This document shows, one piece after another, positions 15,071 through 23,642 of a stretch of 36,835 bases of DNA. The stretch comes from Chloroflexota bacterium (GTDB lineage Bacteria > Chloroflexota > Anaerolineae > Ardenticatenales > JAADHH01): assembly GCA_013151955.1 (NCBI GenBank), contig JAADHH010000047.1, positions 1 through 36,835 on the forward strand, given 5' to 3'. Below the pieces are notes generated by a model. It did not search any database and was not told the DNA's origin. It saw only the letters and a program-made list of their open reading frames with translations. Every line of letters begins with the position of its first letter. The first letter of the stretch is position 1. Both the position numbers and the translations under genes were made by a program.

Positions 15071-16639
15071 ATGACAATCAAACTTGGCATTGCTGGACTA
15101 CGTGGAACGACAAAAGCGGGTAGCGGAGAGATATTAGGCCCGGACGTGGTGCTCGACTGGGTGCGCGCCTATGGGACCTATCTCGTCCGCGAAACCCAAA
15201 CGGCTCCCGTCGTGGCCATTGCTCGTGATGGACGGCGATCATCCCCCCTGCTCAATCGTTTGGTGATGGCCGGCCTGCTCTCTGCCGGCTGTCCGGTCAT
15301 TGATCTCGGCGTTGCCCCGACCCCCACCCTGCAATTCCTGGTGCGCGCGGACCGGTCTTTGCAGGGGGGCGTAATGATCACAGCAAGCCACAATCCCGCC
15401 CAATGGAACGGATTAAAATTCCTGACGCCCGATGGGTTTCTTTTTCCCATGTCCGGCTGGAATACCCTGCGAGAAATCCGCGAAAAAGGTGATTTCGCAC
15501 AAGTCGACCTTCGACAAATACCCTGGACTCAGGACGCCAGCAAGGATGCCCTGGACGCCCACGTCACCATGATCGGGCACTGGATCGATGCCGAAGCCAT
15601 ACGCAGTGCGGAACCGCGCGTGATCATAGATGCGTGCAACAGCACGGCCGGCCAATTCGCCTCCGAGCTTGCGTCTCGCAGCGGATGCCGCGTTATCGTG
15701 ATCCACGGCGAAGTCACCGGCGACTTTTCCCGACCGCCGGAACCCTTGCCCCAGAATCTCGTTTCCCTCAGCCACATGGTCCAGCGTGCGGAGGCCGACG
15801 TTGGGTTTGCTTTCGACCCAGACGGTGACCGGTTGGCGCTGGTCGATGAACAGAGCCACCCCATTGGCGAGGAACGGACCATCGCCCTCTGTGCGCGATA
15901 CCTCTTGCGCCGTTCCGAAGGCGATACGATCGTCACGAACGTCTCCACAACGCACGCCATCGAGGACTTGGCCAACGACGCAGACCGTCCGGTGCAAGTG
16001 ATTCGCACGCCGGTGGGTGAAGCCTTCGTCGTCTCTGGCGTTTTGCAGGCAGGACCGGAACGCGTGATCGTTGCCGGCGAAGGGAGCGGTGGCGTAATCA
16101 TTCCGTCGGTGAATCTGGCCCGCGACGGCATTGCGGCGATGGGCGCTATCCTCAGCCTGATGGCGACGGAGAAGAAGCCATTATCCCAACTGGTGGCTGA
16201 ACTGCCTCAGTGGCAAATGGGCAAGGCTCGCTGGGACTGTAGCGATTCCCAGGCCCAAGCCCTGCGCGCGCTCACCGCTCGCTGGAAGCAGAGCGGAGCC
16301 TCCCCCTTGGTACAGTCCGAAACAGGGGAGAACCCGGCCCTCACCCTGAGCAGCCAGGGGGAAACGTTGCGCTTGCAGGGAGATGGGAGCAAGTGCACAC
16401 TCACCGTTGGCGAGCAAAGTGCCGACGAGCTTCTTCTTTCTATGACCATGCCGGCCCCTTTGCCCCATGTCCTGCAACGAATGGTGGTGGCAAGGGCCTG
16501 GAATGTGTATCTGGTTGACGGAATCAAGATCGTCGCTCAGGATGAAGACGGTTCGCCTGGAGACGCCTGGGTACACGTGCGACCTTCCAATACCGAACCG
16601 ATCATTCGCTTGTTTGGGGAGGTGCGCGAAAATGCGTGA
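15071..16639 (+). CDS. Phosphohexomutase (phosphoglucosamine/phosphomannomutase family)
   Basis: A 522-aa alpha-D-phosphohexomutase that moves phosphate between C6 and C1 of a hexose. The phosphoserine loop VMITASHNPAQWNG has the catalytic serine at about 106. The metal loop FDPDGDRLALVDE is at about 248-260. The sugar-specificity loop reads GEGSGGVI rather than GEMSG. The phosphate-binding loop is VRPSNTEPIIRLFGE. The RPSNTEP and GEGSGG forms resemble archaeal-type mutases more than GlmM. It is longer than the usual 445-460 aa. It overlaps the following GlmU-like gene by 8 bp, so glucosamine-phosphate is a plausible substrate. Mannose-phosphate is also possible given manC in this window. Confidence 0.9.
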   Translation: MTIKLGIAGLRGTTKAGSGEILGPDVVLDWVRAYGTYLVRETQTAPVVAIARDGRRSSPLLNRLVMAGLLSAGCPVIDLGVAPTPTLQFLVRADRSLQGGVMITASHNPAQWNGLKFLTPDGFLFPMSGWNTLREIREKGDFAQVDLRQIPWTQDASKDALDAHVTMIGHWIDAEAIRSAEPRVIIDACNSTAGQFASELASRSGCRVIVIHGEVTGDFSRPPEPLPQNLVSLSHMVQRAEADVGFAFDPDGDRLALVDEQSHPIGEERTIALCARYLLRRSEGDTIVTNVSTTHAIEDLANDADRPVQVIRTPVGEAFVVSGVLQAGPERVIVAGEGSGGVIIPSVNLARDGIAAMGAILSLMATEKKPLSQLVAELPQWQMGKARWDCSDSQAQALRALTARWKQSGASPLVQSETGENPALTLSSQGETLRLQGDGSKCTLTVGEQSADELLLSMTMPAPLPHVLQRMVVARAWNVYLVDGIKIVAQDEDGSPGDAWVHVRPSNTEPIIRLFGEVRENA

Positions 16640-17909
16640 GCAATCTATGGCCCTGGTTCTCTTCGAAGACGAAGGTGTGGAGAATTTCTTGCCCCTCACA
16701 TGGACCCGCCCGGTATGGGACCTCCGTTGCGGATTGAGCACCCTGGGAGAGAAGCTGGTGGCCGCTTATCCGGAAAATCAGGTGATCAAGGCCTGCCGCA
16801 GACTTCTCGAACCGGTTACCCTGGAGCGTAGTGCCGGCCTTGCCGTGAATCGCATCGAAAGTGAGCGTGCGCTCTTCCTGAACGGTCGCCTCCTCGCCAG
16901 GCCGGGGTTGTCCCAGCGCATCCCCCTGGATGGCCCCGACGGCCTTTTTGTGCAGGGAGAGGCAGTCGTCGCCGCGCGCCTGGGTGGAGCCAACCTGGAG
17001 CGCATCGGCGAACGGCTGGGCAACCCCTTGCGCCGCAAAGACTTCGGCGATTTGCCGGCCCAGGAAGTGGAAGCCGAAATGGTACAATATCCCTGGAACC
17101 TGGTGCATCGCAATCCGCATCGCATCGAAAGCGAGGCGGCAGAAGCCGGCATCCTGGGCCAAATCGAGGGCAACGTGAACAAAGGGGCACACCTCATCAA
17201 TGCGCACCACATCGCCATTGCCAGAGACAGTGTCATCAAGCCGGGGGTCGTTCTGGATGCGAGCAGCGGTCCGATTATCATTGGGCGCGACGTCCTGGTC
17301 ATGTCCCACGCCGTGATCGAAGGGCCAACCTATATCGGCGACGGATCTAAGATCAAGGTGGGGGCCAAAATCTATGCGGGGACGACGATTGGACCGGTCT
17401 GCAAGATCGGTGGCGAGGTAGATGAATCGATCTTTCAAGGCTACAGCAACAAACAACACGACGGATTCGTCGGTCACAGCTACATCGGTAGTTGGGTGAA
17501 CATCGGCGCGGATACGAACACCAGCGATTTGAAGAACAATTACAGCACGGTAAAAGTGCCCATCAACGGGATAGAAGTTGACAGTCAATCCATCTTCGTG
17601 GGCCTGATTGCCGGCGATCATACGAAAACCGGCATCAACACCATGTTCAACACCGGTACGGTGGCAGGAGTAGGGTGCAATCTCTTCGGGGCGGGATTCC
17701 CGGCAAAATGGATTCCCAGTTTCTCCTGGGGAGGGGCCGACCGGTTGGTGGAACACCGGCTGGAAAAAATGCTCGATACGGCCCGCCGTGTCACCGCCCG
17801 CCGGGGGGTCGATCTCACCCAGGCCCAAGACGCTTTGCTGCGCGAGGTGTTTCGTGCCACCGCGTCGGCACGGTCAGAAGCGGGAATAACCGGTGCAACC
17901 CGAAGCTGA
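16632..17909 (+). CDS. GlmU-like two-domain sugar nucleotidyltransferase/acetyltransferase
   Basis: A 425-aa protein from ATG 16632, which overlaps the mutase stop codon (ATGCGTGA). The N-terminal part has the TRP motif (LPLTWTRPVWDLRCG) seen in the alternative GlmU family common in Bacteroidota. The C-terminal half (about 215-390) is a left-handed beta-helix of hexapeptide repeats ending GINTMFNTGTVAGVGCNLFG. In that family the protein joins glucosamine-1-phosphate acetylation to UDP-GlcNAc formation. The canonical GlmU N-terminal LAAGxGTRM motif is absent. Paired with the mutase it would make UDP-GlcNAc or a related nucleotide sugar. The exact reaction is inferred. A second start at 16647 is possible. 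Confidence 0.85.
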   Translation: MREQSMALVLFEDEGVENFLPLTWTRPVWDLRCGLSTLGEKLVAAYPENQVIKACRRLLEPVTLERSAGLAVNRIESERALFLNGRLLARPGLSQRIPLDGPDGLFVQGEAVVAARLGGANLERIGERLGNPLRRKDFGDLPAQEVEAEMVQYPWNLVHRNPHRIESEAAEAGILGQIEGNVNKGAHLINAHHIAIARDSVIKPGVVLDASSGPIIIGRDVLVMSHAVIEGPTYIGDGSKIKVGAKIYAGTTIGPVCKIGGEVDESIFQGYSNKQHDGFVGHSYIGSWVNIGADTNTSDLKNNYSTVKVPINGIEVDSQSIFVGLIAGDHTKTGINTMFNTGTVAGVGCNLFGAGFPAKWIPSFSWGGADRLVEHRLEKMLDTARRVTARRGVDLTQAQDALLREVFRATASARSEAGITGATRS

Positions 17910-18327
17910 AAGCCGGCGGCCTGTCCGGACTTCATTCCGAACGGTGCTGCGGCTGTGGGGGCGGGTGATCCTCTGGATGGGCGTGATCTTTTGGTTCTCG
18001 GCGCAGCCGAACCTCCCTCGGGCATCCCAGACCTGGCTCGACTTCATCATCAAAAAGGGTGCACACGCCTTTGTCTATGCTGTGCTGGCCGCTTTGGTCT
18101 GGCGGGCCCTGCGGGAGCAGGTCGCGCATCGAATAGGTGCATATAGCTTCGCGCTGGCGCTGCTCTACGCCATCAGCGATGAGTTCCACCAGACCTTCGT
18201 TGCCGGACGGCATGGCCGTCCTTTTGACGTCTTGGTCGATGCCTCAGGAATCCTGATCGGCATTTTCCTCATCAGCAGGCGTCGAAGGCGGATCCGGAGC
18301 CAGCTCGATGGTAATTTCTCCGAATAG
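17893..18327 (+). CDS. VanZ-family membrane protein
   Basis: A 144-aa protein with four hydrophobic segments and the family motifs KKGAHAFVYAVLAALVWRAL, YAISDEFHQTFVAGR and a C-terminal DVLVDASGILIGIFL. VanZ-like proteins are small membrane proteins of unclear function, first known from a teicoplanin-resistance cluster. Their presence here does not imply resistance. The GTG start at 17893 overlaps the GlmU-like gene by 17 bp, suggesting translational coupling. The basic tail (ISRRRRRIRSQ) is encoded in the 84-bp overlap with the convergent scpA gene. Confidence 0.85.
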   Translation: MQPEAESRRPVRTSFRTVLRLWGRVILWMGVIFWFSAQPNLPRASQTWLDFIIKKGAHAFVYAVLAALVWRALREQVAHRIGAYSFALALLYAISDEFHQTFVAGRHGRPFDVLVDASGILIGIFLISRRRRRIRSQLDGNFSE

Positions 18328-19023
18328 ATGCTCTTGATGCACAACGAGATTCTGTCGTTTGATCATCTCTAGCATGGCCAGGAACGTGGCTATGACCTCT
18401 TGCCGCGTCGAGGTACGGCGCAGGAGCTGGTGAAAGTGTACGCGCTTTCGTTTCGCCAGAATTTTTCCCAGCAGCTCGATCTTTTCGGCGACGGTCACCC
18501 GCAGCGGGCGTATGACCTTGTTTACTGAAGCCACCTGCGGACGCTGAGACAGCAGCGTTTGCAGCGTCTGGGCCAGATCGGCCGGCACGATCCCTTCCAA
18601 AAGGGGACGGGTCGGGAAGTCCGGCAGCGGCCCGCCACGTTTGTACGCGCGCAACCCCTTCGATTCCCTGTCTCGAAGTCCGGCAGCCACTTGTTTGAAT
18701 TGCCGGTACTCTTCCAGCCGTCGTGCCAGGGCTTCCGCCGGGTCCTCTTCCTCGGGAACGTCTTCTGCTTCCGGCTGGGGAAGCAACAGGCGCGATTTGA
18801 TGAGCATGAGTTGCGCGGCGACGGTCAGAAACTCTGCCAGCGTACTGGGTTCTATGGCCTCCAGCTTTTCGACGTACTCCAAATACTGGTCGGTAACAGC
18901 GCCCAAAGAGATCGCGGTGATGTCCAATTCGCGGCGTTCGATGAGATGCAGCAACAGGTCCAGTGGCCCTTCGAAAGCGGGCAACCGGACCGTGTAGTCT
19001 GTATTCGGCACGGGGTTAGCCAC
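18244..19023 (-). CDS. scpA: Segregation and condensation protein A
   Basis: A 259-aa kleisin subunit of the SMC condensin complex. The N-terminal VRLPAFEGPLDLLLHLIERRELDI and AEFLTVAAQLMLIKSRLLLP are family hallmarks, and the C-terminal winged-helix region (RQEVIATFLAMLEMIKRQ) is present. It begins at GTG 19023, overlapping the tpiA stop by 8 bp. ScpB, usually the next gene, is not in the window. The 3' end overlaps the VanZ gene by 84 bp tail to tail. The acidic C-terminal tail (PSTPADEENADQDS) lies wholly in the overlap. Confidence 0.93.
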   Translation of the reverse strand: MANPVPNTDYTVRLPAFEGPLDLLLHLIERRELDITAISLGAVTDQYLEYVEKLEAIEPSTLAEFLTVAAQLMLIKSRLLLPQPEAEDVPEEEDPAEALARRLEEYRQFKQVAAGLRDRESKGLRAYKRGGPLPDFPTRPLLEGIVPADLAQTLQTLLSQRPQVASVNKVIRPLRVTVAEKIELLGKILAKRKRVHFHQLLRRTSTRQEVIATFLAMLEMIKRQNLVVHQEHLFGEITIELAPDPPSTPADEENADQDS

Positions 19024-19783
19024 CGGCCTGAAATTTTACGATGCGGGCGAAGCTGTCCACTTTCAGGGAAGCTCCGCCGACAAGGGCGCCATCTATGTCT
19101 GGTTGGGACATGAGCGTATCCACGTTGGCCGGTTTCACACTGCCGCCGTAGAGGATGCGCACGGCGTTGGCCACGTCGCGGCCGTGCAGTTCTGCGAGTA
19201 GCGCGCGGATGGCGGCGTGCATGGATTGTGCATCGGCCGGCGTGGCCGTGCGACCCGTGCCGATGGCCCAGAGCGGTTCGTAGGCAATCACCAAGTTGGC
19301 TACATCCTGGCCGGAGAAACCGTCCAGACAGGCCCGTCCCTGGGCGGTTACGACCGCTTTGGCCTGTCCGGCCTCACGCTGGTCCAGTGATTCGCCGACG
19401 CAGATGATCGGGCAAAGTTGGTTGTCCAGGGCTGTGCGAATCTTGCGGTTGATGAACGCGTTGCTTTCGCGGAAATATTGGCGGCGCTCGCTGTGCCCGA
19501 CGATGACGTAGGTGCAGCCGGCGTCGCGGAGCATGGCCGGCGAAATCTCGCCGGTGTAGGCCCCTCCCTCGGCCGGGTAGAGATTCTGCGCACCGAGCCG
19601 GACCGGCGCGTTCGATTTGCGAATCATGCGGCCCAGGGGATAGAGGGCCGTGAACGGTGGGCAGATCAGCACTTCACGGTCGACCGGGTTGCCCACCTCC
19701 TCGACCAGAGAGTCGAAGAATTGAATCGCTTCGCTGGCCGTCTTGTTCATCTTCCAGTTTCCTGCCATCAAGGGCGTACGCAT
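19016..19783 (-). CDS. tpiA: Triosephosphate isomerase
   Basis: A 255-aa glycolytic enzyme that interconverts dihydroxyacetone phosphate and glyceraldehyde 3-phosphate in the cytosol. Active-site parts are all visible: N9 and K11 in AGNWKMNK, H97 in VIVGHSERR, E169 in VIAYEPLWAIGTG, and the phosphate loop LYGGSVKPAN. The start ATG 19783 follows GGAGGTGACC and lies 4 bp after the topA stop. Its placement between topA and scpA is unusual, as tpiA often follows gapA/pgk. Confidence 0.97.
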   Translation of the reverse strand: MRTPLMAGNWKMNKTASEAIQFFDSLVEEVGNPVDREVLICPPFTALYPLGRMIRKSNAPVRLGAQNLYPAEGGAYTGEISPAMLRDAGCTYVIVGHSERRQYFRESNAFINRKIRTALDNQLCPIICVGESLDQREAGQAKAVVTAQGRACLDGFSGQDVANLVIAYEPLWAIGTGRTATPADAQSMHAAIRALLAELHGRDVANAVRILYGGSVKPANVDTLMSQPDIDGALVGGASLKVDSFARIVKFQAGG

Positions 19784-19787
19784 GGGG

Positions 19788-22217
19788 TCACCTCCTTAGT
19801 TCACGTTTTTCAATATCTTCCTCACATTGGGTACAGTGTGCCTGTCGTTTGTTCTTTTCGACGAGCATTCCGCCGCACTTGGGGCAGGGTTGCGGCAGGG
19901 GTCGCTTCCAGGAGCTAAAATCGCACGTCGGATAGGTCGAGCAGCCATAGAAAATCCGCCCTTTGCGCGTGCGCCGCACAACCAGGTCGTGACTACACTT
20001 GGGGCACGAAACACCGATCGGTTCGAGGAGGGGTTTTGTGTTGCGGCAGGCCGGGTAGTTGCTGCAAGCGATGAATTTGCCGAAACGTCCGCGTTTGATG
20101 ACCAGGGGGTGTCCGCATTTTTCGCACATCTCACCGGTCGGCTGGTCCTCGACTTTTATCTTCTCGATTTGTTGCTCCGCCTGGGCCAATTGTTTGGAAA
20201 AAGGGCCATAGAATTCGTGGATGACTGGCACCCAGGCTATCTCCCCCTCGGCGATGCGGTCCAGGTTTTCTTCCATCTGAGCCGTGAATCCATAATCGAC
20301 GATGTTGGGGAAGTGCTTCACCAACAGGTCGTTGACAATGAAGCCCAGTTCGGTGGGGTGCAGTCGTCGCTGTTCTTGCTCCACATATCCCCGTGCTTGG
20401 ATCGTGGCCACGATCGGGGCGTAGGTGCTGGGTCGCCCGATGCCATACTCCTCCAAGGTTTTCACCAGCGAAGCTTCGGAATAGCGGGGCGGGGGCTGCG
20501 TAAAATGCTGTTCGGGAAGCAGCTCGATGAGGTCGGTGACTTCGCCGGCTGTGAGTGGCGGCAAAATCTTGTTCTTGGCCGAAGTTTTGTCCTCTTTATC
20601 CGAAGATTTTCTGGCCTGGGTCTCTTCGTAGATGCTCAGGAACCCCGGAAACTTGATGATCGAGCCGGTAGCACGAAACAGGTAATCCGGTTTTTTGGCC
20701 AGAGTGGAGAGTAGCGGCGCTGGCACGTGATCGGCATCGGGCGGGACGCGGCCTTCGGTATCCGCTACAACGTCTACGGCAGTTTGATCGTAGATCGCGG
20801 AGGCCATCTGGCTGGCGACGAATCGATTCCAGATCAATTGGTAGAGCCGCATTTGGTCTTTGTTCAGAAAGCCCTTGACGGAGGCGGGTGTGCGAAACAC
20901 ACGGGTCGGGCGAATGGCCTCGTGCGCTTCTTGGGCACGTTTGGCGCGTGTCTTATAAAAGTGTGGTTTCTTGGGCAAGAACTCCGGCCCATACTGATCG
21001 GCGATGAGTTTGCGGGCTGCTGCCTTTGCCTCGGCGGAAACATTCACCGAGTCGGTCCGCATATAGGTAATCAGGCCGGCCCGGCCCTCCGGTCCCAGGG
21101 CAATGCCTTCGTACAATTGTTGGGCCAAGCGCATCGTCCGTCGCGCACCGAAGCCCAGACGGCGAGAGGCTTCTTGCTGCAAGGTGCTGGTGGTGAAGGG
21201 GGCGGCGGGCCGGCGTGTCCGCTCCTTGCGTTTGACCGCGGTGACGACGTAGGACGCGCCCTCCAGGGCATCAACCAGGGCCTGGGAATCGGTTTCGTTC
21301 TTCAGGTCGGGTTTATTGCCGCGCAGGCGGTGCAACGCGGCCAAGAATGCACGTTTGGCCTTGGGCAACGCCGGGTCTCGCTTGGATAGGCGTGCTTCCA
21401 GGGACCAGTATTCGACCGGTTCAAAGGCTTTGATCTCTCGTTCTCGTTCGACGATGATGCGCAGGGCGACAGATTGCACACGCCCGGCCGAAAGTCCTCC
21501 CTGCACGTTGCGCCACAGCAACGGGGTGATCTGGTAGCCGACGAGGCGGTCCAATACGCGACGGGCTTGTTGGGCGTCCACGAGCTGGGCATTGATCTGG
21601 CGTGGATTGGCAAAGGCTTCTTCCACCGCCTTGCGTGTGATTTCATGGAACACGACGCGCTGGACAATGTCGCTGGGAATCTTCGCCGCCTCCACGACGT
21701 GCCAGGCGATGGCTTCCCCTTCCCTGTCGGGGTCTGTGGCCAGGTAGATTTCGCTGGCCTGTGCGCCAAGTTTTTGGAGTTCTTTGACGATCTCTCGTTT
21801 TTCTTTGGGTACGCGATAGGTGGGGGCGAAGTCATTTTCAATGTCCACGCTCAACCGGGATCGGAGGAGGTCGCGTACGTGTCCGACAGAGGCTTTGACG
21901 GCGTACCCTCGTCCTAGGAACTTGCCAATGGTTCGCGCCTTGGCCGGCGATTCGACGATGACCAGTTTGTCGCCGCCTCGTTTCCCTTTTCCGTTACGCG
22001 CCGCGCGCCGTTTGCGTTTGGGCCGCGCTTCGGGGGGCGGGGGGGTCATACCTTCGTGTGCAGGCGTCTTTCCCATGCGGAACATGCCCGTGCCGCAAAC
22101 AGAGCACACCCCTCGCGTGGCCGGTGTGCCGTTGGCGGTAAAGACGGGTTGCGCATCGTTCATCGGACGTTTCTCTTTACACTTCATGCAGTACGCTATG
22201 GTTTTGTCTTCAGACAT
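19788..22217 (-). CDS. topA: DNA topoisomerase I with N-terminal DUF5679 zinc ribbon
   Basis: An 809-aa type IA topoisomerase that relaxes negative supercoils. Residues 1-50 are a DUF5679-type zinc ribbon (AYCMKCKEKRPM...GVCSVCGTGMFRMG), followed by a Pro/Lys-rich linker (about 52-82). The Toprim domain starts at KLVIVESPAKARTIGKFLG and includes TDPDREGEAIAWHV. The catalytic tyrosine is Y385 in LITYMRTDSVNVS. Three zinc ribbons lie at the C-terminus, beginning CEKCGHPL, CPKCSHDL and CPKCGGML. Start ATG 22217 has AAAGGAG upstream. The N-terminal ribbon is an extension over the common TopA form and is nearly the same as the free 49-aa protein at 31084. The gene leads the topA-tpiA-scpA unit. 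Confidence 0.97.
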   Translation of the reverse strand: MSEDKTIAYCMKCKEKRPMNDAQPVFTANGTPATRGVCSVCGTGMFRMGKTPAHEGMTPPPPEARPKRKRRAARNGKGKRGGDKLVIVESPAKARTIGKFLGRGYAVKASVGHVRDLLRSRLSVDIENDFAPTYRVPKEKREIVKELQKLGAQASEIYLATDPDREGEAIAWHVVEAAKIPSDIVQRVVFHEITRKAVEEAFANPRQINAQLVDAQQARRVLDRLVGYQITPLLWRNVQGGLSAGRVQSVALRIIVEREREIKAFEPVEYWSLEARLSKRDPALPKAKRAFLAALHRLRGNKPDLKNETDSQALVDALEGASYVVTAVKRKERTRRPAAPFTTSTLQQEASRRLGFGARRTMRLAQQLYEGIALGPEGRAGLITYMRTDSVNVSAEAKAAARKLIADQYGPEFLPKKPHFYKTRAKRAQEAHEAIRPTRVFRTPASVKGFLNKDQMRLYQLIWNRFVASQMASAIYDQTAVDVVADTEGRVPPDADHVPAPLLSTLAKKPDYLFRATGSIIKFPGFLSIYEETQARKSSDKEDKTSAKNKILPPLTAGEVTDLIELLPEQHFTQPPPRYSEASLVKTLEEYGIGRPSTYAPIVATIQARGYVEQEQRRLHPTELGFIVNDLLVKHFPNIVDYGFTAQMEENLDRIAEGEIAWVPVIHEFYGPFSKQLAQAEQQIEKIKVEDQPTGEMCEKCGHPLVIKRGRFGKFIACSNYPACRNTKPLLEPIGVSCPKCSHDLVVRRTRKGRIFYGCSTYPTCDFSSWKRPLPQPCPKCGGMLVEKNKRQAHCTQCEEDIEKRELRR

Positions 22218-22235
22218 AAAGGCTCCTTTTACGGC

Positions 22236-22490
22236 CTAGCAGCTTGTCGGAGAAAGAATCATGGGACACAGATTTGCAGGATAAACACAGATTGTGCGAT
22301 GATTTGGGTATCTTCTCAATATTCCGGGGCGAAGAAGTTCGACTTTTACCAAAAGTCGAACTTCTGGGTCGCCCCACCCCGTTTTATTGAGATTATTGAG
22401 AAGATACTGATTTGGCCTGAAAATCTGTGTGTCTCTGTGATAATCTGTGTCCTGATAAGGGAAAAACAGACCTCTCCGACAGCCTGCTAG
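22236..22490. mobile_element. MITE-like palindromic element between manC and topA
   Basis: Terminal inverted repeats CTAGCAGCTTGTCGGAGA (22236-22253) and, inverted, CTAGCAGGCTGTCGGAGA (22473-22490) match at 16 of 18 positions. Nested inside are further inverted pairs: GGACACAGATT (22264 and 22452 ends), GTATCTTCTCAATA with its complement, and at the centre AGAAGTTCGACTTTT/complement (22333-22365) with a 3-nt loop. The element has no transposase and no ORF. Its right end contains the TAG stop codon of manC (22487-22489). Direct target duplications are not clear by eye. The TGTCGGAGA-type ends resemble those of some transposons, but the mobilising transposase is unknown. Confidence 0.7.
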
Positions 22491-23554
22491 AGATATTGAT
22501 CCTGTTTCTTGCGGGCCAGTTCATCGACTAGTTTTTTTACATCTTGCGCGCGGTCTTTCGGGCAAATCAGCACGACATCATCGGTGTCTACAATGATCAG
22601 GTCTTCTACGCCCAACGTGGCGACCATGCGGCCGGCGGAATAGACGAGTGTTTGGCGTGTGTCCATTGCCAGGTGGTCACCAAGCGAGACGTTGCCATCG
22701 GAGTCGCTGGGCAGGATGTTGAGCAGGGCGGCCCAACTGCCCACGTCACTCCACCCGACGTCCGCCGGCACGACGACAACGTTGTCGGACCGTTCGAGGA
22801 TTCCGACATCAATTGATTCTGACGGTACAGTTTGCCAGAGGCGGTCGAGTACGGTTTCTTCCGCTTCGTCCACGCAGGCCGCTTCGATATCCAGCAGGCT
22901 CTGGTGTAACGCCGGCATCCAGCGGGCCATTTCGTCCATGATTGTCGAAGCCTGCCAGGCAAAGATGCCGCTATTCCAAAGGTAGCGCCCGCTTTCTACA
23001 AATTGGCGCGCGGTCTCTGGGTTTGGTTTTTCGGTGAACCGGGCCACGCGGAACGCCGGGTGTCCACCGGGGTGTCCAAGGGCGCGGCCCTTCTCGATGT
23101 ATCCGTACCCTGTTTCTGGGTGGGCCGGTTGGATGCCTAGCGTGACCAGGAACCCGTCACGTGCTACGTCCGCAGCGGCTTGCAACGTGTCTCGAAAATC
23201 TTTGTCGCGGAGGATGTGGTGGTCGGCGTGAAGGGAGAAGAGGACAGCGTTCGGGTCGCGACGGCGCACCTGTAAGACGCCGAGGCCAATGGCCGGTGCT
23301 GTGCCCCGGCCCATTGGTTCCCCGACCACTTGACCGGCGGGCAAATGGGGCAATTGTCCGCGGACTTCGTCCACGTAGGCACGGCCGGTGATGACAAAGA
23401 TGTTCTCCGGAGGAAAGAGGGGGGCTATGCGGTCATAGGTCACCTGCAACATCGTGCGCGTGGCGAGCAGGTCGAGCAATTGTTTGGGTCGTGTGCGACG
23501 ACTGCGCGGCCACAGACGGGTGCCCACACCGCCGGCGAGAATCAGAGCATACAT
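22487..23554 (-). CDS. manC: Mannose-1-phosphate guanylyltransferase
   Basis: A 355-aa single-domain nucleotidyltransferase that makes GDP-mannose from mannose-1-phosphate and GTP. The N-terminal YALILAGGVGTRLWPRSR with PKQLLDL is the nucleotide-binding signature. GEPMGRGTAPAIGLG, FTEKPNPETA, LWNSGIFAW and VPADVGWSDVGSW are family motifs. There is no fused phosphomannose isomerase domain. Start ATG 23554 has GGAGAAAGCT upstream. The stop codon lies inside the terminal repeat of the adjoining palindromic element, so the original C-terminus may have been altered by one or a few residues. GDP-mannose would feed glycan or glycolipid synthesis. Confidence 0.95.
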   Translation of the reverse strand: MYALILAGGVGTRLWPRSRRTRPKQLLDLLATRTMLQVTYDRIAPLFPPENIFVITGRAYVDEVRGQLPHLPAGQVVGEPMGRGTAPAIGLGVLQVRRRDPNAVLFSLHADHHILRDKDFRDTLQAAADVARDGFLVTLGIQPAHPETGYGYIEKGRALGHPGGHPAFRVARFTEKPNPETARQFVESGRYLWNSGIFAWQASTIMDEMARWMPALHQSLLDIEAACVDEAEETVLDRLWQTVPSESIDVGILERSDNVVVVPADVGWSDVGSWAALLNILPSDSDGNVSLGDHLAMDTRQTLVYSAGRMVATLGVEDLIIVDTDDVVLICPKDRAQDVKKLVDELARKKQDQYL

Positions 23555-23642
23555 AGCTTTCTCCGTTCATTGTTGTGTGTGATGAAAATAGACAACAGGC
23601 TGCGGACGACCTCATATTGTCTATCGCCCGTTTTCGCGATAC

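Noticed and set aside
16602-17828. Minus-strand ORF (408 aa) opposite the GlmU-like gene
   Set aside because: It is a shadow of a hexapeptide-repeat gene whose regular codon pattern keeps the antisense frame open.
17893-18327. Glycopeptide resistance gene (vanZ)
   Set aside because: Only the broad VanZ-like fold is seen. No vanHAX or regulator genes are present, and chromosomal VanZ-like proteins are common without resistance.
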